A stretch of 64,000 bases of DNA from the NCBI GenBank assembly GCA_020849615.1, contig JADLFW010000033.1:124001-188000 (forward strand), written 5' to 3'. Positions 36,298 through 45,458 of the stretch are shown here, one piece after another; positions within the stretch are counted from its first letter, which is position 1, and each line of letters starts with the position of its first letter. A program made the position numbers and the translations under genes. The DNA is from Phycisphaerales bacterium (lineage in GTDB: Bacteria; Planctomycetota; Phycisphaerae; Phycisphaerales; UBA1924). Under the pieces are notes generated by a model that was not told the DNA's origin, searched no databases, and was given only the letters and a program-made list of their open reading frames with translations.

Positions 36298-36410
36298 CGC
36301 GCCGGGCCCGCGGGCGGGCGTCCCCGTGATGCGGCCTCCAGCAGCCGGGACCGGGCCGGTCGGTTGTCCCTCAAATCTGTGGGTCGTGGTGCGGCGGTCG
36401 CGGTAGCCAT
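36207..36410 (-). pseudogene. 5' fragment of a tyrosine recombinase gene
   Basis: From ATG 36410 the frame starts MATATAAPRPTDLRDNRPAR and runs through RGRPPAGPAR, nearly identical to the start of the intact integrase at 58404-59171, with the same AAGGAG ribosome-binding site. Similarity ends abruptly at about 36298, after which the frame is unrelated. No catalytic residues are present. Confidence 0.8.
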
Positions 36411-36484
36411 GCGGTAACTCCTTCCGGCTGCCGGGCTTGTCGGCTGCGTTTCCACCAACCCGTAGCCCAGGATGGAGTACCTCG
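36298..36484. repeat. About 185-bp direct repeat, left copy
   Basis: Matches 59053-59251 in the same orientation with scattered substitutions and small indels. It covers the integrase 5' end, its ribosome-binding site and upstream region, and ends with AGGATGGAGTACCTCG. Confidence 0.85.
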
Positions 36485-36634
36485 CGCGGGGGACAGAGAT
36501 CAACGCAAACGTCCGAAAGAATGGCGACCTCATCGCTCGCGCGGACAATGCCTTATTCAGTGATGACCCCGAAATGTTCTCCCGGCCATCTCCACATCGT
36601 AAATCGCGTATGGCTGGCTACCCCAGCGGATACC

Positions 36635-37225
36635 ATGGCGGTCGTGCCTTTGACGGCTGAGAAAGGCGGTCCGGACGATGCGGCCAGCCGTGAAGGCGCT
36701 GCCGGAATGCCCGCGCGCGAGTTGCTCCCGCTGATCTACGCCCAGTTGCACGAGGCGGCGCGACGGCTGATGGCGGGCGAGAGAGTTTCTCATACTCTCC
36801 AGCCCACCGCGCTGGTCAACGAGGCGTACGCCCGCCTTTCGAAGGATCTGGCGGCCCAGTGGCCCGGTCCGCGCGAGTTCTACGCCGCGGCGGCCCAGGC
36901 CATGCGCCGCATCCTGATCGAGCACGCCCGCAAGCGCGGGGCCGTGAAGCGTGGCGGGGACTGGTCGCGGGCGGCGCTGGATGTAATCGACCTCGCCTCC
37001 GATGAGGACTGCGGGCGGTTGATGGCACTCGATGACGCGATTCTGCGCCTGGAGGAAGCGGACGCCCGAGCCGCGTCTGTCGTACGTATGCGGTTCTACG
37101 CGGGGCTGAGCGTCGATTCGACCGCCGCGGTACTCGGCTTGTCGAGGCGGACCGTGCTGCGCGACTGGGACTACGCCCGGGCGTGGCTGCTTCGGCGGCT
37201 GACGGCCGAAATTGAAGGGGGATGA
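36635..37225 (+). CDS. ECF-type sigma-70 factor
   Basis: 196 residues from ATG 36635; the ribosome-binding site is weak. Region 2 pattern: ELLPLIYAQLHEAARRLMAGE, LQPTALVNEAYARL, REFYAAAAQAMRRILIEHAR. Region 4: ARAASVVRMRFYAGLS with the helix-turn-helix AVLGLSRRTVLRDWDYARAWL. This is the planctomycete/acidobacterial ECF type usually encoded next to a Ser/Thr kinase. Here the kinase starts 6 bp downstream, strongly suggesting an operon in which the kinase controls sigma activity. Confidence 0.93.
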   Translation: MAVVPLTAEKGGPDDAASREGAAGMPARELLPLIYAQLHEAARRLMAGERVSHTLQPTALVNEAYARLSKDLAAQWPGPREFYAAAAQAMRRILIEHARKRGAVKRGGDWSRAALDVIDLASDEDCGRLMALDDAILRLEEADARAASVVRMRFYAGLSVDSTAAVLGLSRRTVLRDWDYARAWLLRRLTAEIEGG

Positions 37226-37231
37226 TGCGCG

Positions 37232-40111
37232 ATGGTGGACGACCGTTCCGCCAAGGACGTTTTCGGGGATGCGGTCGAACTCTCCCGCGAGCTGCGCGCC
37301 GAGTTCCTGGGCGGGGCCTGCGGCGGCGACAGCGCGCTGCGGGCGGAAGTCGAGTCGCTGCTGGAGATCTACGACCAGTCACGCGGCTTTCTTGCCGCCC
37401 CCACGCAATGCCGCGAGGCCGAGGCGGCCTGGGGGCCCGGCGATGGAAGCGACCACGCACTCGGCCTGCCCGCGGAGGGCACGGTCATCGGCCGCTATCG
37501 GCTCGGCCCGCTGCTGGGCGAGGGCGGCTTCGGGGTGGTCTTCTCCGCAGTGCAGACCGCCCCGGTGCGGCGGCAGGTGGCCCTGAAGGTCATCAAGCTC
37601 GGGATGGACACCAGGCAGGTGGTGGCCCGCTTCGAGATAGAGCGGCAAGCCTTGGCGATGATGGATCATCCGCACATCGCCAAGGTCCTGGACGCGGGGG
37701 CCACGGAGACGGGCCGGCCGTATTTCGTAATGGACCTGGTCCCCGGCGAGCCGATCACCGCGTACTGCGACCGCCTTGGGCTGTCGCTCCGGGACCGGCT
37801 CGGTGTCTTCCTGCAGATCTGCTCGGCCGTCCAGCACGCCCACCAGAAGGGCATCATCCACCGCGACCTCAAGCCGGGCAACATCCTGGTGAGCGAGCAG
37901 GACAACCGACCTCATGTCAAGATCGTCGATTTCGGCATCGCTAAGGCCACGACCGACTCGGGCGGGCACACGCGGACCGAGCACCGCCGGATGATGGGGA
38001 CACCCGAGTACATGAGCCCTGAGCAGGCGACCGGCTCGGGCGACATCGACACGCGCGCCGACGTGTACGCGCTGGGCAGCCTCCTCTACGAGCTCCTGAC
38101 CAGCGTCACGCCGTTCGACCGCGAGCGGCTCTGTGCCGCGACCCCGGGCCAGTTCGAGCGGATACTGACAGAAGAGCATGTGCCGCGGCCCAGCACCCGC
38201 CGTTCGGCCCTGCCGGGCCATGCGCCCGCGGATCTCGTCAAGGCGCTCCGGGGGGACCTCGACTGGGTTGTAATGCGCTGCCTGGAGAAGGACCGCAACC
38301 GCCGCTACGCCACAGTGAACGGGCTGGCCCTGGACATCGAGCGGTTCCTCCGCAATGAGCCGGTCTCGGCCCGGCCGCCGACCCCAGCGTACACCCTCCG
38401 CAAGTTGATGAGGCGGCACCGGGTGGCCTTCCGGGCCGCGGCCGCGGTCGCGGCAGCCGTGCTCCTCGGGCTTGCGGCTGCAAGTTACGGCATCGTCCGC
38501 GCGAGTCGGCAGCACGCCCGGGCCGAGGCGGTGAGCGCCGTCCTGAGAGACACGCTGAGACTGGCCGATCCCGCGCAAACGCGCGGCGAGCACTGGAACG
38601 TAAGCGACCTGCTTAATCAGGCGGTGCAACGGTTGGACGCGGGTGCCCTGCGCGGGCAGCCTCTGGCCGAGGCGGATGTCCGCGCGACCATCAGCGTCAC
38701 CTACCTCGCTCTGGCTCTCCACGATGACGCCGAGGTCCAGCTCACCCTCGCGGAATCGATCCTCGCCGCTCAACGCGGGGACAAGCACCCAGAAACGCTC
38801 CGGCTCCGCGCACTGCGGATGAAGCTGCTGGTTGACCGCGGTCTCTACGCTGAAGCAGAGGCGCTCTCCGCGCGGACACTCCCGGCCATGCGGCGTGTCC
38901 TGGGCTCGTTAGACACCGATGTACTCCGCACAGTGTCGCGCCGAGCAGCCGCCCTCCGCTCGCTGGGCCGCTTCGAAGAGGCCGCCGTGTGCGGGCGTGA
39001 GGCGCTTTCCGGGCTCCGCCGGACGTTGGGGGACCACCCGGACACCGCCGACGCCATGCGGACGCTCGGCAACGTGTACGTATGGATCGGACGCTACAAC
39101 GACGCCGAGCATCTCGGCCGCGAGGCCGTCGATATCAGCACCCGCGCCCTGGGTCCCGAGCACCCCGAAACCCTGCACATGACCCATCTTCTGGGCCTTG
39201 CCCTGAGCAAACAGAACAAGTTCGAGGAAGGGGTGCGTTGGGAGAGGTTCACGCTCGAATCGCGCCGACGCATCCTTCCCCCGGACCATCCCGACACGCT
39301 TCGGATCACCGCCAACCTCGGTGACACCATGACTCGCGCGGGCCGGCTCGATGAAGCTGAGAGCCTCGAACGGGAAGCCTTCGAGGGCTTCAGACGCACC
39401 CTAGGGGCGGGCAACGCCCTCACCATCAGCACGCAGAGAACGCTCTCCACGGTGCTCATCGCCCAAAGCCGCCTGACTGATGCGCTCGGCGTTCTGCGGG
39501 ACGCCGTGGCAAACGCCGAGGCCGAGCTCGGGCTTCTCCACCCCGAGACGTTCTACACACAGCGCTCGCTCGGCCGCACCCTGTCTCTGCTCGGCGAGTC
39601 CGACGCGGGCGTGGAGTATCTGAAAAAGGCGCTGCGTGCGGGCCGCCAGATTCAGGGCGATGACAATCCCCAGACACTCGCCACGCATACCTTCCTCGCC
39701 AACGCCCTCCTCAGGCAGGGCCGCTACGCAGAAGCGGAAGAGTCGGCCCGGCATGCTGTCGAGGGGTTTCGGCGGGGCGGCCTACCGCACAACGACGACT
39801 CGCGGCACGCCATGAGCACGCTGGCGAAGGTCCTCCGCGCATCGGGCAGGCCGCACGATGCCTTACCCTTGCTCGAGGAGATCCGTGGAGGCTGGCGCGG
39901 CGGCCCGCTCGAGGGCCTGACCGCGGCGAGACTGAACTACGCCGAATGTCTGCTCGACCTCGGCCGTACCCAGGAGGCGCGTGTCGAGCTGCTGGAGATA
40001 CAGGCATCGGTCAGTTCCTCTGACGCCGCGGGTGAAGCCTCCGCCCGTCTGCACGACATGCTTCGTCGCGCCCGGGACAGTGCGGATGAGGGAGGGCGAC
40101 CGGCCGAGTAG
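37232..40111 (+). CDS. Transmembrane Ser/Thr protein kinase with TPR-like C-terminus
   Basis: 959 residues. An N-terminal ~85-residue segment precedes a Hanks-type kinase: P-loop GEGGFGVVF (96-104), VALKVIK, catalytic loop HRDLKPGN (about 210), DFGIAK and GTPEYMSPEQ. A single transmembrane helix lies near 400-420. The rest is a tandem helical array of TPR type (repeats such as EAAVCGREALSGLRRTLGDHPDT and EAESLEREAFEGFRRTLG). The kinase domain is cytosolic and the TPR part likely extracytoplasmic. It pairs with the ECF sigma gene upstream. Confidence 0.93.
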   Translation: MVDDRSAKDVFGDAVELSRELRAEFLGGACGGDSALRAEVESLLEIYDQSRGFLAAPTQCREAEAAWGPGDGSDHALGLPAEGTVIGRYRLGPLLGEGGFGVVFSAVQTAPVRRQVALKVIKLGMDTRQVVARFEIERQALAMMDHPHIAKVLDAGATETGRPYFVMDLVPGEPITAYCDRLGLSLRDRLGVFLQICSAVQHAHQKGIIHRDLKPGNILVSEQDNRPHVKIVDFGIAKATTDSGGHTRTEHRRMMGTPEYMSPEQATGSGDIDTRADVYALGSLLYELLTSVTPFDRERLCAATPGQFERILTEEHVPRPSTRRSALPGHAPADLVKALRGDLDWVVMRCLEKDRNRRYATVNGLALDIERFLRNEPVSARPPTPAYTLRKLMRRHRVAFRAAAAVAAAVLLGLAAASYGIVRASRQHARAEAVSAVLRDTLRLADPAQTRGEHWNVSDLLNQAVQRLDAGALRGQPLAEADVRATISVTYLALALHDDAEVQLTLAESILAAQRGDKHPETLRLRALRMKLLVDRGLYAEAEALSARTLPAMRRVLGSLDTDVLRTVSRRAAALRSLGRFEEAAVCGREALSGLRRTLGDHPDTADAMRTLGNVYVWIGRYNDAEHLGREAVDISTRALGPEHPETLHMTHLLGLALSKQNKFEEGVRWERFTLESRRRILPPDHPDTLRITANLGDTMTRAGRLDEAESLEREAFEGFRRTLGAGNALTISTQRTLSTVLIAQSRLTDALGVLRDAVANAEAELGLLHPETFYTQRSLGRTLSLLGESDAGVEYLKKALRAGRQIQGDDNPQTLATHTFLANALLRQGRYAEAEESARHAVEGFRRGGLPHNDDSRHAMSTLAKVLRASGRPHDALPLLEEIRGGWRGGPLEGLTAARLNYAECLLDLGRTQEARVELLEIQASVSSSDAAGEASARLHDMLRRARDSADEGGRPAE

Positions 40112-40266
40112 CCTGGTCGTCCTGCCGAGCATGTGTCGGCTGCCCGGGACGGAATACGGGAGATCGTTGGCACTCCTCGAGCCCGCCCTGCGCTTACATC
40201 GTGTGGCGGGCACACGTAAGTAGCCCGTCGTCGGTTTCCATCGTCAACCTCTCAGGAAGTCCACCG

Positions 40267-42015
40267 ATGCTCACCGCGATTGGTCTCTATGGATGTGCCG
40301 CCGCACTCAGCCTCTCCGCTGGGGGCAACGGCGTTCCCTCCGAAGTTTCGTACACCTACCGGGGTGGGCCCATCCCCCTCCGCGTCGATGCTTCCCGGAT
40401 CGCTGTCCTGCGGGACGCGGGGGAGATACGGGCGGAAGATCTGACCATCCCCGGCGCCGTCAGCCGCCCGCTGGGGATCAACGGCTGGTCGATCATCACG
40501 CTGCCCGCTCCGACCGCGGCATCGGAGGTGAGCGGGCTTCGGGCCGAACTGGTGGCCTCCGGCGCGTTTTTCTCTCCCGTTTGCCTTGATGCGGCGGGCG
40601 GCACCACGCTTGTCACGCCCGACATTCTGGTGCGCTTCAGACCGGGGGTGACGAGGGCGACGGCCGAGGAAGCGCTCGCCGGCGTCGGCGCTGCGATCGT
40701 CGCCGCCGACCACGCGGGCCTGGTGAACCTGTACCGGGTGAAGCTCGGCACGCTCAGCGGATTCGAGGTCTTCGACACGGCAAACGCCCTGGCGGCCCGC
40801 GCTGATGTCGAGTTCGCCGAGCCCGACCTGATCGTCACGGTCAGACCGCACGAGGTCATCCCCAACGACGAGCACTTCTTCCGCTGCTGGCACCTGCATT
40901 CCACCGGGCAGGACATTATTCAGGGCTACCCGATCAACCCTCCACTGCCGCCTACGTTCGTCGTTCCGGACTTCGACATCGATGCTCCCGAGGCGTGGGA
41001 TGTCGCGACAGGCGATTCCTCGATCATCACGGTCGTCTTTGACCAAGGCGTCCAGCTCGATCATCCCGAGCTCAGCATTGACCCGTTGTTAGGACGTGAC
41101 TTCACGACGGGCGTCCCTGGCGGGATTCCGGGCGGCGACCCCGTTACGCAATGTGACAACCACGGAACGACCGTGGCCGGCGTCATCGGCGCCGATATCA
41201 ACAACGACATCGGCGGGGTGGGCGTGGCACCGGGGACGCGGGTGGCATCCGCGCGGATCATCATCAACACGTGTGCAGGCGAACTGGGCGAAACGTGCTG
41301 GATCATCGAAGGACTCGTCTGGGCGGAAGAGATCGGCGCCCGCATTACCAACCACAGCTATGGCATAGCCACGCCCTCGGCGACCTTAGATGCCAAGATC
41401 GAACTGACACGCCTCGGAGGCATGCTCCACTTCGGATCGGCCGGCAACGTGGGGACCGAAGAGGTAAGTTACCCCGCCCGGCTGCCAGGCTTCTTCGCCG
41501 TCGGCGCCACCGAACCCATCGGAGGAACTCGCTGGATCGACAGCAGCTTCGGCGCGGAGATCGACGCCGTCGCCCCGGGCTTCGCTGTATTCACTACCGA
41601 CCGCACGGGCCTCGATGGGTCGGATACTTTCACTGTTGAGGATGACTACGTCTTCATGATCGGCACTTCTTTCTCGGCGCCGACCGCCGCCGGCGTCGCC
41701 GCTCTCATGTTCTCTGCCAAGCCATCCCTGTCGGCCGATGACGCCGAGAGCATTCTCCGCCGGTCCTGCATCGACATGGGCGACCTGGGTTGGGACGAAC
41801 TCCACGGCCACGGCCACATCAACGCCCATCGGGCCGTCCGCTGGGCCGTGTGCCCCGCGGACCTCAACCTGGATGGCTTCGCCGACTTCGCCGACTACCT
41901 GGAGTTCCTCAACATGTACGAGGCCCAGGACTTCAGCATCGACTTCAACCTCGACGGGTTCATCGATTTCAGCGATTACCTGGAGTTCCTGAACTACTAC
42001 GACGCGGGCTGCTGA
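40267..42015 (+). CDS. Secreted subtilisin-like serine protease (S8) with GC-type dockerin
   Basis: 582 residues from ATG 40267 with AGGAAG upstream; the N-terminus is a signal peptide. A propeptide-like domain (about 110-195: ILVRFRPGVTRATAEEAL) precedes the subtilase domain with catalytic Asp259 (VVFDQGVQLDH), His299 (CDNHGTTVAG) and Ser468 (IGTSFSAPTAAGVAAL). The C-terminus carries two dockerin-like calcium loops (DLNLDGFADFADYLEFLN and DFNLDGFIDFSDYLEFLN) and ends YYDAGC. It is the first member of the surface-protein array and the only obvious enzyme in it; a processing role for its neighbours is possible but unproven. Confidence 0.93.
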   Translation: MLTAIGLYGCAAALSLSAGGNGVPSEVSYTYRGGPIPLRVDASRIAVLRDAGEIRAEDLTIPGAVSRPLGINGWSIITLPAPTAASEVSGLRAELVASGAFFSPVCLDAAGGTTLVTPDILVRFRPGVTRATAEEALAGVGAAIVAADHAGLVNLYRVKLGTLSGFEVFDTANALAARADVEFAEPDLIVTVRPHEVIPNDEHFFRCWHLHSTGQDIIQGYPINPPLPPTFVVPDFDIDAPEAWDVATGDSSIITVVFDQGVQLDHPELSIDPLLGRDFTTGVPGGIPGGDPVTQCDNHGTTVAGVIGADINNDIGGVGVAPGTRVASARIIINTCAGELGETCWIIEGLVWAEEIGARITNHSYGIATPSATLDAKIELTRLGGMLHFGSAGNVGTEEVSYPARLPGFFAVGATEPIGGTRWIDSSFGAEIDAVAPGFAVFTTDRTGLDGSDTFTVEDDYVFMIGTSFSAPTAAGVAALMFSAKPSLSADDAESILRRSCIDMGDLGWDELHGHGHINAHRAVRWAVCPADLNLDGFADFADYLEFLNMYEAQDFSIDFNLDGFIDFSDYLEFLNYYDAGC

Positions 42016-42117
42016 GGCGGCGGCCCGGTCGCCCGAGCGGCCCGTAGCCGCGGGGTTCGAGACCCATGACCAACCAAGCGGCCGTTTCAACCGGCGGCCG
42101 CCCTCTTGGAGAGATCC

Positions 42118-43650
42118 GTGTTCACCGCACACCGCCAACGTCATGTGGCCGCGATCCTCGGTGCGGCGCTTCAGCTGTGCCTCTGGGCCGCGCCGGCCCG
42201 ATCGCAGCTGACATTCGTCGAGTGCACTCCCGAGGGAGGCGCCGTAAAGATCAGGTTGAGCGGGTGGTCGCCGAGCACCTGCACGCCGCACAGCCCGCGG
42301 GTTACCGTGACGGGCGACCGGATCGACGTGCAACTGGACTCGTTGGTCCCGCCGGGCACCGTCTGCTTCGACATTGTGACGTACTGGGTAGGGCAGTATC
42401 CGACACCCCCGCTGCCCGACGGTGTGTACCGCGTCTTCACGACGATCCTGCCAGAAGAGCCAGTCGAGGGGCCGGCGGTGCGCGTCGGCTGCGCCTCGCC
42501 CCACTGCGAGCCCGGCCCGCTCGGCGATCCGGACGGCGTGGATGGGCCGGTTGCCGCGATGACGGCTTGGGACCCGGACGGCTCTGGCCCGATCGGCGAG
42601 GTGCTCGTGGCGGGCGGATCGTTCTCGACCGCGGGCGGAGTTCCGGCTCGCCATATCGCCGCCTGGGATGGGACGGCTTGGTCCGGCTTGGGCACTGGCC
42701 TCGACGGTCCGGTAGCCGCGCTGACCGTCTACGACGGGCGGGTGATCGCTGGGGGGCGGTTTTCAATCGCGGGTGGCACGCCGGCGTTCGGAGTCGCGGC
42801 GTGGGACGGCGCTGCGTGGCATCCTCTGGGCGGCGGCATCACCGGACAGGACGACAGCGTCACCGCGCTGGCCGTGCTCGATGGCCGGCTGATCGTTGGC
42901 GGGTCGTTCGCCCAGGCAGGTGGTGTCACCGCTTGCAACATCGCGGCGTGGGACGGGGTGCAGTGGCACGCCCTGGGTGCGGGGCTCGAGTACGCCCCGA
43001 CGGCCCTGGTTTCGCACGCGGGCGACCTCATGGCGGCTGTCGGCGGGGTGTACCGATGGAATGGGTCGGAATGGAACCCCGTCGGCGCCGGGTTCCCGAC
43101 CATGTACTGGCAGCACGTGACCTGCCTCGCCAGTTACGGTGGGTCGTTGATGGCGGGGACCTCCGGCTTCATGTACCAGGGCGCGTGGGTTGCGCTGTGG
43201 GATGGGGCGCAATGGATCGGTGTGGGCGGCGTTTGGGATACGCCGTACACAGCGCTGACCGTCTTCGACGGCGCCCTGATCGCCGCCAACAACACTCCGT
43301 ATTCCGGCGTCGGCTCTGATGTCGCTCGATGGGACGGTATGGGCTGGACTTATCTCGGCAATGTCGATGGGGCGGTCCGAGCCTTCGGCGCCTTGCAGGG
43401 ACAGCTGGTCGGGGGCGGCGAGTTTACGTCCGTGGGGAGCGTGGAAGTGGCGAACGTGGTGCGCTGGAACTGCCCCATGCAGCCGTGCCCGATCGACTTC
43501 ACCGGCGATGGGATCGTGGACTTCGCCGACTATCTGGAGTTCCTGGACCTGCACGAGGCGCTCGATTCGCGTGCCGACCTAAACGGCGACGGCGTCATCG
43601 ACTTCGGGGACTATCTGGAGTTTCTCAACCACTACGAAGCCGGCTGCTAA
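42118..43650 (+). CDS. Secreted propeller-like repeat protein with GC-type dockerin (1)
   Basis: 510 residues from a GTG at 42118 with GGAGAG upstream; a TTG at 42106 is the other in-frame option. After a signal peptide (AAILGAALQLCLWAAPARS) and a beta-sandwich-like segment with paired Cys, there are at least five copies of a ~40-50 residue unit of the form VLVAGGSFSTAGG...IAAWDGTAWSGLGTG, resembling Rax2/kelch-like propeller blades. A two-loop dockerin ends HYEAGC. Likely a surface or matrix binding protein; ligand unknown. Confidence 0.88.
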   Translation: MFTAHRQRHVAAILGAALQLCLWAAPARSQLTFVECTPEGGAVKIRLSGWSPSTCTPHSPRVTVTGDRIDVQLDSLVPPGTVCFDIVTYWVGQYPTPPLPDGVYRVFTTILPEEPVEGPAVRVGCASPHCEPGPLGDPDGVDGPVAAMTAWDPDGSGPIGEVLVAGGSFSTAGGVPARHIAAWDGTAWSGLGTGLDGPVAALTVYDGRVIAGGRFSIAGGTPAFGVAAWDGAAWHPLGGGITGQDDSVTALAVLDGRLIVGGSFAQAGGVTACNIAAWDGVQWHALGAGLEYAPTALVSHAGDLMAAVGGVYRWNGSEWNPVGAGFPTMYWQHVTCLASYGGSLMAGTSGFMYQGAWVALWDGAQWIGVGGVWDTPYTALTVFDGALIAANNTPYSGVGSDVARWDGMGWTYLGNVDGAVRAFGALQGQLVGGGEFTSVGSVEVANVVRWNCPMQPCPIDFTGDGIVDFADYLEFLDLHEALDSRADLNGDGVIDFGDYLEFLNHYEAGC

Positions 43651-43653
43651 ACA

Positions 43654-43947
43654 CTACTCGGCTACTCCCCCACCGTAAACCCGTAGCCGTCGATGCCGTC
43701 GCTCACCCGCCGACCCGCGCCATTGCCGGCGGCGGGATGCGGTGGACGACCTTGCGGCCGCAGCGGCACCAGTCTCGAGCCTCGTGTGGCCAACGACGAT
43801 GACGCCGTCCTTGTCAACCACGATCGGCTGCCTGAACCCGTACAGCCTGATCGACCGCGCCACGTGCTCGAGCGCGGCGTCGTTCTTCCTGGGGTCGCGG
43901 TCGTACGGCTTGATGGAATCGATGTCGCGGAGCTCGACGTTCAGCAC
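43654..43947 (-). pseudogene. ParB N-terminal domain fragment
   Basis: From a possible GTG at 43947 the frame reads NVELRDIDSIKPYDRDPRKN, then HVARSIRLYGFRQPIVVDKDG and VIVVGHTR, the core of a ParB/Spo0J-type nuclease domain as found in phage-like ParB proteins often fused or linked to DNA methylases. After GHTR the chain degenerates into Ala/Arg-rich sequence to a stop at 43654. Only the N-terminal ~55 residues are recognisable, so this is most likely a truncated mobile-element gene. Confidence 0.65.
43659..43689. repeat. GGCTAC/GTAGCC inverted repeat a
   Basis: CGGCTAC (43659-43665) and GTAGCCG (43683-43689) pair over 7 bp with a 17-nt loop, 9 bp after the stop of the propeller-protein gene. 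Confidence 0.6.
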
Positions 43948-44310
43948 GGCGGTCGTCCCTGACCGGGGGGCTGGGCCTGGCGCAGGAGTATGCGATATCG
44001 GATATGTTGTAGCCTGCTGTACATAATACCGGAAGGCGGGCGGCGGCCCTCCCCGCCCGGAGCGGCCCCCACCGGACCGCCGACCCCCGCGTCCGGGGCC
44101 GGGCCCGCCAGCCCCGGCTACGGGATCTGTCGAGGACTGCCTAACACGGCAGCAACTCGCGTTGCAACGACACGCTTCGGCGGATAGTCTCATCGGCGCA
44201 CCGCGGGTCGTGATGCACAGTCTGACGCAGCTCGGTGGCGTGACTTGCCGCCGCTGCAAGAGCGAGGCGGCCAAGGGCGTGCCAGATAATCGCCGTAACG
44301 GAGGAACGAG

Positions 44311-45177
44311 ATGACCAGCATCGTGAAGTCTTGGCGGCGCATCAATCTGTTTGTCGCCGTGGCATCGCTCTCGGCCTGTGCGACACCCTCCAGTGGACAG
44401 ATGTTCGTCATCTACGACGCCGCGCGGGGAACACTACCCACACAGCAGTGCTTTGCCCTCGCCACCCGCGGCACGCAGCCCACTGGCGCCGCCGCCCCCA
44501 CGGTGATAGATGATTTTCTGCACATCGGACCGACAACAAGTGATTGCCAACTCGTGTACTCGCGTAGCGACTTTCCCCTCGACTTCGCTGACGGAGTAAC
44601 TTTCGGCATCGAGATGAAGGTACTCGCATCGGGATATGCCTCAACCACGCCGGATCAGGTCATCCGAGCGGGCTTCGGGGTCTACGTCTTGGATCGGGCG
44701 GGACACGCCTACGAGCTTTGGCTTGGCTCATCGATGATCTGCTTCGCCAACAACTTCTACGAGGTTTCGGGCCAGCCCGGTGTTCGTGAACTTGCCTTCG
44801 ATACCACGGATGGATTTCACCGGTACGAGATCCGTGCTCACGGCGGCGACGCGACCCTGTTCATTGATGGAGTGGCGCGTCTGTCCATCTCAGGGTATGG
44901 GCCGCTATACAGCGGATCCCCCAATGGCCTCTGGGCATGGGGAGACGAGACAAACCACGACTGGGCCAACAGCGAGGTTGAAATCAGGTCCGCGTGGTGC
45001 TCCGGCGAAGTTTGCACCGCCGACTTCAACTGTGACGGCTTGGTGGATTTCTCGGACTATTTGGAGTTCTTGAATCTCTACGAGGCGTCGGACCACCGGG
45101 CCGATCTGAATGCCGATGGGATGGTGGACTTTGCAGATTACCTGGAGTTCCTCAACCACTACGACGCGGGGTGCTGA
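44311..45177 (+). CDS. Secreted lectin-like protein with GC-type dockerin
   Basis: 288 residues from ATG 44311 with CGGAGGAAC upstream. A signal peptide (INLFVAVASLSACATPSSG, with a Cys that might be a lipoprotein site) is followed by a single beta-sandwich domain of concanavalin/LamG type, with FPLDFADGVTFGIEMKVL and TLFIDGVARLSISGYG (a pattern typical of such folds). The C-terminal dockerin has the loops DFNCDGLVDFSD and DLNADGMVDFAD and ends HYDAGC. Probably binds carbohydrate; ligand unknown. Confidence 0.87.
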   Translation: MTSIVKSWRRINLFVAVASLSACATPSSGQMFVIYDAARGTLPTQQCFALATRGTQPTGAAAPTVIDDFLHIGPTTSDCQLVYSRSDFPLDFADGVTFGIEMKVLASGYASTTPDQVIRAGFGVYVLDRAGHAYELWLGSSMICFANNFYEVSGQPGVRELAFDTTDGFHRYEIRAHGGDATLFIDGVARLSISGYGPLYSGSPNGLWAWGDETNHDWANSEVEIRSAWCSGEVCTADFNCDGLVDFSDYLEFLNLYEASDHRADLNADGMVDFADYLEFLNHYDAGC

Positions 45178-45184
45178 CGGCAGT

Positions 45185-45219
45185 CCCGGCTACGGAATCT
45201 GGGCGCGGGCGTAGCCGGG
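45185..45219. repeat. GGCTAC/GTAGCC inverted repeat b
   Basis: CCCGGCTAC (45185-45193) and GTAGCCGGG (45211-45219) pair perfectly over 9 bp with a 17-nt loop, 7 bp after the stop of the lectin-like gene. The remaining 240 bp to the next gene show nothing else. Confidence 0.65.
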
Positions 45220-45458
45220 CGTGCGAGGACTTGCCCCCGCGCGGCCCGCGCCGGTGAACAGTGCCGAGTGCTTATGGACCTCCGCACACGCGCGGCGGAG
45301 AGTTGAAGTTGCGACCGCCGGGGGTACGACCCCGTGCGTTGACCGCTCCGCCGCGGCCGCCGCCCGTGATTCCCGTCGCCGGGCGGTAAAGCTCGGCTCA
45401 GTTTCGTTCCGCGGCCCGACCGTCTTCCGTTGGCTAATGGAGCGAGTGAGGTGCCCCG

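Larger units (their letters stand above)
43651..44310. other. Debris-filled spacer between two dockerin genes
   Basis: 660 bp. It holds a GGCTAC/GTAGCC inverted repeat right after the upstream stop, the ParB-domain fragment on the minus strand, a single GGCTACGG copy at about 44115, and near the end a GCAAC/GTTGC hairpin. The remaining sequence shows no gene on either strand. Confidence 0.5.

Noticed and set aside
42016..42070. tRNA-like pieces (CCCGAGCGG and GGGGTTCGAGACCC) after the subtilase gene
   Set aside because: Only about 14-24 nt separate the two pieces, leaving no room for an anticodon arm, and the stems do not pair properly.
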